A stretch of 64,000 nt of DNA, taken from Dactylorhiza incarnata (lineage: Eukaryota; Streptophyta; Magnoliopsida; Asparagales; Orchidaceae). The translations under genes were made by a program, and so were the position numbers. This document shows, one piece after another, positions 55,618-64,000 of this stretch. The notes below the pieces were generated by a model, which was not told the DNA's origin, ran no database searches, and worked only from the letters and a program-made list of their open reading frames with translations. The stretch covers positions 3,844,001 to 3,908,000 of the forward strand of contig JAWHQI010000202.1 in the NCBI GenBank assembly GCA_033032865.1, written 5' to 3'. The number at the start of each line of letters is the position of its first letter. Position 1 is the first letter of the stretch.

Positions 55618-56094
55618 CTATGACAAAGCGGCAGTTCCTGGACTGCCCCCCAAGACCACATGGAGTCCTACTCCCCCTTCTACTTCTTTTCTCTCTCCGT
55701 AGAATCCAAACAATGGACCGTCCGAGTCCAACACCCTTCGCACCTCCACCTCCATCCCATCAAACGCCTTTTTGAAAATGACATTGACCGAACTCCCGTT
55801 ATCCACCAGGATTCGAGAAATGGTGAAGTTCTTGATCGCTTTCTGAATGACCAACGCATCGCAGAATGGGTCCTCATAACCTGGCATGTCCTTCTGGGTG
55901 AAGGAAATCTTCTCTGTCGGGGGCAGGGCTAGGGATGTCAAAGCCACGCTATGACAGTAGATAGTATGGAGGCTCGCCTTCCGGGTTGCCTCAATCCCCA
56001 CCCCCCATGGATCACCCCGATCCCCCTCGGGACTCCAAATCAGACCGCTCCTCGCACCTCTCCTCCTCTTCCTCCCGAGGCTCGACCTTCTCAA
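55618..56094 (-). pseudogene. pro: Tat protease (active-site change)
   Basis: The aspartic protease cleaves the Gag-Pol polyprotein. KISFTQKDMPGYEDPFCDAL is followed by ILVDNGSSVNVIFKKAFDGM. The catalytic Asp-Thr-Gly has become Asp-Asn-Gly, which should impair catalysis. The frame is otherwise open for about 158 codons. Confidence 0.82.
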
Positions 56095-57532
56095 TCCTCA
56101 CCGGTTGCTGCTGTCGCGGCGTGGGCACTCGGGCCCTTTTTGTCTCCAGGAACTTCGGGCAGGTGGCCGTCGTGTGACCTTCCTCATCATGGAAGTCACA
56201 GTACGGCAGCGTCACCTCTCCCATCTCCGCCTCCGCCATCCTATTCCTTCTTCTCCTCCCCGCTCCTGCTTCTTCTCTCTCCTCTTCTCTCCTTCCTCTT
56301 ACTCCCCTTCCCCCCTGATTTCCATGGCTTTCTGGGGTGGAGGAGGCATCGGCCTCGGTCCCTGCCTCCATCCCAACTGATGGGGTCTTCCTTGACCCCC
56401 ATTGAAGTTACCCCTCCCTGGGGTGTAACCCCTTCCCTGGCCTTGCATTCCTCCGCCATGATGCCTCCACTCCCCCTCCGGGGCCCTGCGCTCTTCCTTC
56501 TCCTCACCTCTTGCTGCCTGACCTCTGGCTCACTGAGCTTTGCTAGCCTCTTGGTGAGTTCCGGGTTGGCCTCCTCACTCTCGATTTCCTCCGCCACCCT
56601 CTCCATCAGCTCCTCGTAGGAGACGGGGATTTCCTCTTCAAAGCCATCTTGAAGAAACTTCCCCTCAGCCCGACTATGAAGGCGAGCTGGAGTGCAAACC
56701 CAGGCATCTCCTGGCTGAGCAGCACCTCCTCCTGGAACCGCTCCGCGTAGCGAGCCAATGACTCATTTGGCTCCTGCTTCACTTTGAAGAGGGACTCGGC
56801 GTCCTTCTTCCTCTTCTTTTAAGTTGAGAATCGCAGCAGGAAACTTTGGCGCAAATCTTCAAAGGCGTAGATAGACCCTGTAGGGAGTTGATGGAACCAG
56901 TCCCTGGCCTTTTCTTTATGGGTGACAGCGAAGAGCCGACACTTGAAAGCATCCGACATCGGCCTGATAGTGACCGAGTCCTCAAAATACTGGAGATGTT
57001 GGATAGAGTCGTCCCTGCCATTGTAGTACACCCTGTCCCACTCTCCAAACCCTGTTGGGACAGGTGCAGAAAGTACAAACTCGCAGAAGGGACTTCCCCC
57101 TCCTGCCATCATTTCTCGCTCCACACGCCCCCCGAGCTCTCTCGCTAGACTCGGGCTCGCGGGGACTGCACTCGCGAGAACGTTGTTCGCCTAAACCACT
57201 CCCATAGTCGCTACATCCTCTGGGCGCGTGCTCGCCGGCGTCGTGCTCGCTGGCACAGAGCTCGCCGGACTGGCGAACAACACTCGCCCCTCCAGGTCTT
57301 ATACTGAACCTCTAGCGATTTCCTTTCCGGCCCTTCCCCCTGGGGCATTCTCGCCGACCGCTGCTGGGGGAGGGGTTACCTGGGGTGCTGGGGTCGCGAA
57401 CTCACTTCGCAGCGCCGTGACCGTGAGTCCAAAAGTGTCAAGAACCTCCCTCCTAAAGTCTGTGAACATCCTCGGCATCACCACCTGCGGTGACTCGCTG
57501 AACTCCTCGCCATGATCCTCACTCCCTGCCAT
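56012..57532 (-). pseudogene. gag: Tat gag (frameshifted)
   Basis: From the minus-strand ATG at 57532 (MAGSEDHGEEFSESPQVV) an N-terminal part runs to a stop at 57299. The capsid (57124-56819) has SPFCEFVLSAPVPTGFGEWD, YFEDSVTIRPMSDAFKCRLF and DLRQSFLLRFS, the usual Retrotrans_gag blocks. A linker, Glu/Arg-rich, follows with a further shift. The nucleocapsid knuckle CDFHDEEGHTTATC lies near 56190 and is of the C-H-H-C form normal for Tat. Frameshifts near 57290, 56820 and 56600 break the gene. Confidence 0.85.
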
Positions 57533-57572
57533 ATCTGCTCCTTGGAACTTTCTTGGACCAGCCACGCTCCAT

Positions 57573-57588
57573 GCTCACCCCACCAAAA
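57573..57588 (-). promoter_or_regulatory. Probable primer-binding site of the Tat element
   Basis: The minus strand reads TTTTGGTGGGGTGAGC directly after the LTR end TTTCAACA. The position is right; I cannot name the tRNA with certainty. Confidence 0.6.
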
Positions 57589-58001
57589 TGTTGAAACCGA
57601 TTTCTCGGCATCTTGGGAGCTCGGGGCCCTCACCGAAATGAGGGGCAGCTAACCCTTACTGATCCCTTGGAGAAGGTAGACTGAAGACTAGGAAAATGAC
57701 TAAGACCTTAGATATAGCGAGGAGGTCCCTCCACTATCCTGGAAGATCGTTGAGCGCTTCCCCTCCCAAGCCAAAGCTGAGACTCGGGCACCTTGGAGAG
57801 CTCTGGAAATGCTAGCCAAGGAGAGCCTGAGGAGAGAGAAGCTGAAGTGAAGTCCACTCCAAAGGTGCCCTTTAGGTCTTATTTATAGGTTTTCTGATCT
57901 GGCCTGCAAATAGCAGGATTCTGCCTTTTGATTTTACTATCCGCACCCTAAACGGGTCTGCTAACAGCCAAACTCCGCTGTTTGGAGAGGCTAAAGGCAG
58001 A
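57589..58001 (-). mobile_element. 5' LTR of the Tat element, 3' portion only
   Basis: It is near-identical to 43673-44087. It stops at 58001 within GGCAGA, where the Athila-type element is inserted; the rest of the LTR must lie beyond the window. Confidence 0.9.
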
Positions 58002-59591
58002 TGATGCGCAAACTATGCTTGCAAACGATAACGGCAAGTGTACCATATCGAATGTAGTATAGGTTATTAAAACAAGTTCGTATTAGACTCGGGGCGGTTG
58101 AATACTCTTACTTTAAGAAAATCTCTATTATTTTACGAAAGAAACTTGGGTTGGTTGGTTCCAAGAAAGAGAAATAATTTGTTAAAACTATGATAAAAAG
58201 GATTAGCACTCAACCTTGAATCACCTTGGAAAAAATAAATAAATAAAGAAATAAAACTTCTAATCCTCTATAAAAGAAATGCTTGACCGTGGAGGTCCCC
58301 GATTTATAAACGTACCTCTCTCAAGGATACGCCTAACTGAGTTTAGGTTGATCAATCGAACTCTCGTTCTAGAATCGAAACCCCTAAAACTCGCTTTATC
58401 GAAGTGAACCCCTCTATTGGATATAACTCCAATCCGGGAGATTTATGTCGTCCTCTCTCGAGGAGTGCATTCAAATCTCTTTATCCTTGAAATGATCGAT
58501 TCGAACTCAAAACCTCTCGATTATTAGACTACGAAAACAAGAATGAGATTATATATCGATAATATAATCTCAATCAATATAAATTCAAGGATAAATCTTA
58601 AGCGATCTAAATAAGAGAAAAAGAAGTTCTAAACTAAATTATGAATTATATTTTCCTTGGATTATCTCGGCCGAGTACTAATGAAATTTAGCTACTCATG
58701 GAGATGGAGGAATTGATGAAATACAAGAAGTGCATAATGAAGATTGAGAGTAGAATAAGAGAAAAAGTACTATTTTATTGATCGAAAAGAAATTACAACT
58801 AGGAAACAAGAAGTGACAAACCTGAAATGAAAGTGCAAGCTAAGAAGGAAGATTACAAGCTTAAGAATGACAAAAATAGTGCAAGAAAATAAACTTAGAA
58901 CTCCCAAAATTCGTCCCCAAACATCTGGAAAAGCTCCCTCTAAATAGCTGAATTTTTGGTGTTACACGCCCTTGGTCACGCCCGTGACCGAGGGCGTGTA
59001 AGGGGCGTGATTTGCTGTGAGCGGAGAAGGCGCCGTCTGGCTTCAATGCAGGCATTATGGACGTGTCACGCCCTAGGTCACGCCCGTGACCTAGGGCGTG
59101 TAATCTCAATTAAGTGATGCTGGTGGGAAGCTTCGGCGGGAAATTGGCGCGGGAAAAGTCACGCCCGTGTGCTGGATGTCACGCCCTTGGTCACGCCCGT
59201 GACCGAGGGCGTGTAATTTTAATTGACGTGGCGGCGTGCTCCAGATGCTTGTGGCGGGTCGTGGCCGTGACATTGGGTCACGCCCTTGGTCACGCCCGTG
59301 ACCTGGAGCATGTACTTGGCGAATTCTTCACGGGACGTCATCGGAGTGGCAGAAACAGGTCTGGAACACTGCGCAGGTTACACGTCCATGGTCACGCCTG
59401 TGACCTGGGCGTGTAAATGTACTTTTTTTCTCCAAATGACCAGAAAACCTGAAAACACAAAATAAACTTAGGTTAGCTTATGAAATTGAAATATGAAAGA
59501 TTTATATGATATAATTTAGATAAAAGACATAATTTCATATTAAAATAATAATAAAACTATACTAAAAGATGAGTAAATAAATTACTCATCA
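58002..59591 (-). mobile_element. 3' LTR of the Athila-type element
   Basis: The minus strand starts TGATGAGTAATTTATTTAC at 59591 and ends TTTGCGCATCA at 58002. It is 1590 bp and homologous to the solo LTR 25366-26982. Confidence 0.92.
58962..59416. repeat. Five ~105-bp-spaced palindromes in the LTR
   Basis: Units begin at about 58962, 59065, 59177, 59276 and 59378. They are the counterparts of 26353-26808. The first is a 40-bp inverted repeat with one mismatch pair (TTACACGCCCTTGGTCACG and its complement). Confidence 0.92.
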
Positions 59592-59606
59592 AACACCCCC
59601 ATACTT
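59592..59606 (-). promoter_or_regulatory. Polypurine tract
   Basis: The minus strand reads CAAGTATGGGGGTGTT directly before the LTR start. It is related to AAGTCTGGGGGTG in the other Athila-type elements. Confidence 0.82.
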
Positions 59607-61401
59607 GCTCGTTGCTCGTCCCGAGCAAACCATTTTTCATAAGGGTAAGAAAAATTAATGCAAGATAGAATTATGGAGACTAGAGAGTAAAATGCGAAGT
59701 ATTATGCTGGCATGCGTAGATATTTTAGTAAAAAGATGTTCTTGGCATAAATACTAATTTATGAAATACTTCAAAAATGCGTTATAATTATTTATCATTA
59801 CTTTAAAAATGAGTCGACGGTCAATCGAAAAGTTATGTGAAGGGAGGAAATAGCGTGATTGCTGAGATTTAAATTACTAGACGTAGACGCTCGGGGTGGC
59901 CTCCAAAGAAATCCATCAATGTCGACGGCCATAAGCTTGCCCGTTTGCACTTTCTCCACTACACTTCGAACTAAATCGACTCTATGGATCATTAGGACTT
60001 AAATAGGGTACATTTTAAGGCTTGGGTTTAAGGGTGAGGTAAACAATGATAAACATGAATGGCGCATTCCACTTAAACAAAATTTTTGAGCTAAAAGAAA
60101 ATGACGACCACCACAAAATAATGAAGCTTTACCCCCATACTCATATTTTTTCTAAGGGGAAACACTCTCATACTCTTTTATTTAAGTCACGAATCTTCAT
60201 AATTGGGATCATTCCAAGTATGCATGTGCATACCTAGGCCGCATATCATTATGAGATTATTGTTTTTTGAGATTTAAACATTTCTTTTGAATTGATACCC
60301 ATAAAAATTTTTTTTTTCTTTCATAGAATCGTACCCAAATATTTTTTCATTTTCATTTTAGCTCAAAATCTCAAAGTGTTCATTTGGGTTTTGGGATTTT
60401 TAGCTTTGGTGCCGAAATGATGAGGGTGGATCAAATAAAGGTGTAAGGCTCAAATTTGTGTGAACAATGATGGTAAATCTAGGTTGCGTGGAAAGGCTCA
60501 AACTATCCAAAGAAAGGCCTAAATCATTTCCATAAAGTTAATTTGTCTAAAGCGCACATGTTTCAAAAATAGCTTGGGGCAAGTTCTAGACATCGAGAAA
60601 GGACACCCTTTTGTTCAATTCGAGTAATAGCTTTCTAACAATCTTCTACACACTCACCTAAACTACTTTTGGATAAGACTGGATTCGAATTTAAAAGTAA
60701 AATAAATTATTACTACGCAAATTAATAAAACATAATTTTAGATCTATGCCAAGAATTTAACTTTACACCAAAACTACTCAAAGACAAGCATAAGACTAGG
60801 AGCACTACATGAGTCAACAATTTTACTCAAAAGTTTCAAAAACTATTCTAGCACAAAATTATTTTTAGTCCATATGAAAAACAGTCTACTTAGAACTTAC
60901 AATTTAGCAAGTGGGAGTTTTGATGAATAAAAAGAACATTTTCTAATAGATTTTTTTTTGTTCTTGGACTTCCCAAGATCTGCCCGGTGAAGGATTTGCA
61001 AGGTACTAGAGGCTATGATGGGAATTCAAGCCCAAAGCGTCCTTTCCAAGAAATTTAATTTCAGTTTTTTTTTATATTTTTTTTGGTTTTTTTTTTTCAA
61101 GTAAAACTACAAAGAAAGCTATGCTACACCCCCATACTTAAAATTAAACATTGTCCCCAATGTTTAAAACTAAGTATGAAAAATAAAACTAAAAAAAAAT
61201 GACAACAAAGAAAACTCCAGATAAATTACTAAAGTGTAAAGATGGCTTCCCTGAATGGTAGTCGGGGTTGCCGGTCAAACACCTGCAGAGTTAAATTAGA
61301 AAAACAAACAAGAAAAGAAATACAAAAATAAAAAGGTTAACATTGGGTTGCCTCCCAAGAGCGCTTTGTTTACCGTCGCGTAGCTTGACTAAGTGGTAAT
61401 T
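59607..61401 (-). other. Non-coding spacer between pol and 3' LTR
   Basis: No envelope-like or other frame is supported. A second polypurine-like tract (minus TAAGTATGGGGGTG, 61127-61140) lies 260 bp after the pol stop. T-rich runs occur at 60300-60350 and 61060-61100. Confidence 0.65.
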
Positions 61402-63607
61402 TTAAAGATTTTGGAAGTGAATGGTTTCGATGTTTTCGGGCGCTGGGTCGCCCGGGTGATATAATTTTAAGTGTTGTCCGTTGACTTTGAAAGAGCCTTT
61501 TTCCGGGTGCTCTATTAGCACCGTTCCGTATGACCAAACTTCTTTAACTATGAAGGGACCGGACCATCATGATTTTAATTTACCCGGAAAAAGCCTAAGT
61601 CTTGAATTAAATAATAGGACTAAGTCTCCCGGTGAAAAAGTTTTTGGATTTTTGATTTTTTTATCATGATAAAATTTTGTGCGCTCCTTATAAATCTTAT
61701 TATTTTCATAGGCGTTTGCGCGCCACTCGTCTAATTCATTTAATTGTAGTTTTTTGTGCTCGGAGGCTAAGTTTAAATCCAAATTTAAAAATTTTAGCGC
61801 CCAAAAGGCGCGATGTTCTAATTCCACCGGTAGATGACAAGCTTTTCCATAGACTAATCGGTACGGTGTACATGCGATGGCGGTTTTGTACGCTGTCTGA
61901 TATGGCCATAGAGCGTCGTCTAATTTTAGCGACCAATCCTTCCTATTAACGAACACAGTTTTTTCTAAAATTCTTTTAAGTTCACGGTTCACCACCTCCA
62001 CTTGGCCATTTGCTTGTGGGTGGTAGGGGGTAGATAGCTTGTGGGTAACTCCATACTTTGCTAAAATTTTAGCAAGTTGGTTGTTACAAAAATGTGTGCC
62101 CCGATCACTAATTAGTGCTCGGGGTGTGCCAAATCGTGAAAATATTTTTTTTTAAAAATTTACGATGACTCTCGCGTCGTTAGTGGGAAAAGCTTGTGCT
62201 TCCGCCCACCTTGACACGTAATCGACCGCAACAAGGATATATTTATTATTAAAAGAGGAGGGTAAAGGACCTACGAAATCTATTCCCCAAAGATCAAAAA
62301 TTTCGCATTCTAAAAAAATATTTTGTGGCATTTCGTCCCGGTTAGAAATGTTACCTGATCGTTGGCACCGATCACAATTACTCACGAAATTGTGAGCATC
62401 TTTAAATAAGGTGGGCCAATAGAACCCCGACTCTAGCGCCTTTCTTGCGGTCCGGTTCGCTTGATAATGGCCACCGGTTGGCCCTTCGTGGCAGTGCCGC
62501 AAAATTTGGGCGCCTTCCTCGCACGAAATACACCTTCTTACCACTTGGTCCGCGCAGACAAGAAATAAAAAGGGGTCCTCCCAAAAATAATTTTTCAAAT
62601 CTGAAAAGAATTTCTTCTTTTGTTGACTTGAAAAATCTTTTGGTAGGACCCGGGCCACTAAATTGTTGGCCAAATCCGCGTACCAAGGGGTGGAAGAAGT
62701 CGTTACCTTTTCGATGGCAAGGAGGCGCTCTTCAGTTAATTTGTCATCAATTTCGGCTTCCACTAGTGCTCCTGCAGTCGGATTCTCCAACCGTGAGAGG
62801 TGGTCGGCCGCAACATTCTCCGATCCCCTTTTGTCTTGGATCTCCAAATCGAATTCTTGTAGTAGGAGGATCCACCATAGCAGTCGAGGCTTTGCATCTC
62901 CTTTTTGTAGTAAATACCGGAGAGCGGAGTGATCTGTAAAAACAATAACTTTTCAAAGCGTTAAATATGATCGAAATTTATCAAACGCAAAAATTATAGC
63001 CAAAAATTCTTTCTCCGTTGTTGTATAATTTGCTTGTGCGGATGTTAGCGTTTTGCTTGCGTAATAAATCGGGTGAAAATATTTATTCACCCGTTGGCCT
63101 AAAACTGCACCTACAGCAAAATTGCTAGCGTCGCACATGATTTCAAACGGAAGAGACCAAATTGGGGCGATTAAAATCAGGGATTTGATTAGTTCATTTT
63201 TTATTTTATTAAACGCTTTTAGACATTCCTCATCAAAATTAAACGCGGATTCTTTTTCTAGGAGATGAGTTAGTGGTTTCGTAATTTTTGAGAAATCTTT
63301 TATAAACCGCCTATAAAAACCTGCATGCCCTAGAAAACTTCTAATAGAGTTTATATTGGTAGGAGGGGGAAGTTTTTCTATGACCTCGATCTTGGCCCTA
63401 TCGACCTCGATCCCCTTACTAGAAACTTTATGTCCGAGGACTAACCCCTCTCGGACCATAAAGTGGCACTTCTCCCAGTTGAGTGCCAAATTCGTGTCTT
63501 CGCAGCGTTGAAGAACACGATCAAGATTATTTAGACAATTAGTGAAAGAATCGCCAAAAACAGAAAAATCATCAATGAATACTTCCATGACGTCTTCGAT
63601 AAGTTCT
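61402..63607 (-). pseudogene. pol: Athila-type pol: reverse transcriptase, RNase H, integrase (three stops)
   Basis: The frame enters at 63607 in reverse transcriptase and shows MEVFIDDFSVFGDSF (catalytic Asp pair), then FLGHAGFYRRFIKDFSK. RNase H has CDASNFAVGAVLGQR, TTTEKEFLAIIFAFDKFRSY and [14 protein letters not shown]. Integrase has the zinc part [16 protein letters not shown] with CDRCQRSG, and an intact catalytic triad: [21 protein letters not shown] and [12 protein letters not shown]. The C-terminus has [15 protein letters not shown] and ends at 61402. Three in-frame stops interrupt it: TGA near 62950, TAA at 62152 and a TGA after KLKS at 61567 that fits an Arg CGA-to-TGA change. There are no frameshifts. 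The first part of reverse transcriptase, protease and gag are not in the window. Confidence 0.9.
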
Positions 63608-64000
63608 GTTGGGAAAATGATTTCTCTTAACCCCTAAAAATAAGTTAATGAAGAATTCTAAGAATGAAAAATAAGGCTAAGTAAATATGCATCGAATAGT
63701 ATTCGACGCAACGTCGAAATGTAGTCGACGTTTCCTTCAGATTGAGTCGAAGTAACTCTAGGAAGATTTCGACGTATGTGTTGTCGACGTTACTCTGATT
63801 TCTAGTCGACGCATCTAATGTAGTCGACGCACCTTTGTCGTTGCACCTTCCTTATTCTCCTCTCGACGTCCAGACAGGATGTATTCGACGCTTGCGTCGA
63901 ATAGTAATCGACGCACGTCGATCTTTATGACAGAATTCAAAATCGCCAGTTCTCTTTCCATATCTTATAGATCTGATTTATATGGAATCAATTTATGTCT
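63608..64000 (+). mobile_element. SIRE-type LTR, start only
   Basis: TGTTGGGAAAATG at 63608 opens an LTR that breaks the Athila reverse transcriptase. AGTTC at 63603-63607 is the likely target site; its second copy is outside the window. TCGACG and TCGAATAGTATTCGA motifs at 63690-63915 match those in the LTR at 17745. It runs off the window. Confidence 0.75.

Larger units (their letters stand above)
43673..58001 (-). mobile_element. Tat-lineage Ty3/gypsy retrotransposon with antisense genes
   Basis: On the minus strand the order is 5' LTR (cut at 58001), primer site, gag, protease, reverse transcriptase, RNase H, a second RNase H, integrase, a ~96-bp tandem array, a block with two genes on the opposite strand, and the 3' LTR. 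The dual RNase H and a gag zinc knuckle of the C-X2-H-X4-H-X4-C type (CDFHDEEGHTTATC) mark the Tat lineage. Tat elements are known to carry additional ORFs, some antisense, between integrase and 3' LTR. All enzymatic genes have frameshifts or lost catalytic residues, so the copy is dead. It is interrupted by a copia LTR (46051-47161) and an Athila-type element (58002). Confidence 0.88.
58002..63607 (-). mobile_element. Athila-type Ty3/gypsy element, 3' two thirds
   Basis: On the minus strand it shows pol (from within reverse transcriptase to the integrase end), a non-coding spacer of 1.8 kb, a polypurine tract and the 3' LTR. Its 5' part is displaced by the SIRE-type LTR inserted at 63608. 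It is itself inserted in the Tat LTR. Pol stays in one frame with only three nonsense codons, making it the best-preserved pol of the window. Confidence 0.88.

Overview
This window is nuclear DNA of a flowering plant, and almost all of it is transposable elements nested inside one another. I recognise no intact single-copy host gene, rRNA gene, tRNA gene or bacterial-type feature. The plant assignment rests on SIRE-type Ty1/copia elements, three plant-specific kinds of Ty3/gypsy element (Athila-like, Tat and Tekay-like chromovirus), Helitron-like ends, plant-type introns and decayed exons resembling plant kinesin-5 and the plastid lipid ABC protein TGD3. Many disabling changes are C-to-T or G-to-A, as expected for methylated, silenced DNA. 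I cannot name the species.

Layout. 1-2162: 3' tail and 3' LTR of one SIRE-type element. 2163-2864: end of a Tekay-like LTR. 2865-19374: a larger SIRE element (5' LTR, gag, pol, an extra 3' ORF, 3' LTR), split between integrase and reverse transcriptase by a 6.1-kb non-autonomous LTR element (8156-14248) with a perfect 5-bp target-site duplication. 19375-22318: another decayed copia-type gag region with a long foldback. 22319-25230: decayed non-coding DNA. 25231-33500: a minus-strand region with three Helitron-like 5' ends, kinesin-5 and TGD3 exon fragments, several tandem duplications and a solo Athila-type LTR (25366-26982). 33780-36199: CACTA-like termini interrupted by an internally deleted LTR element. 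36200-40200: Athila-like gag remnant, then a Tekay-like LTR and eroded pol. 40508-42055: a minus-strand copia LTR.

43673-58001 is the most interesting unit: a minus-strand Tat-lineage Ty3/gypsy element with gag, protease, reverse transcriptase, two RNase H domains and integrase. It also has a 4.9-kb block between pol and its 3' LTR that reads on the opposite strand. That block holds two intron-containing antisense genes (45197-47594 and 48111-50074), each with its own TATA box, followed by a ~96-bp tandem array (50625-52000). A solo copia LTR sits inside the first antisense gene. The 5' LTR of the Tat element is cut at 58001 by an Athila-type element (58002-63607, minus strand), whose reverse transcriptase is in turn cut by a SIRE-type LTR (63608 to the window end).

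Two themes recur. Most LTR families here carry an array of a family-specific short palindrome in the LTR, presumably in U3. The elements stack in an order that can be read from their junctions, for example SIRE LTR into Tekay LTR into the older SIRE LTR, or SIRE LTR into Athila into Tat.
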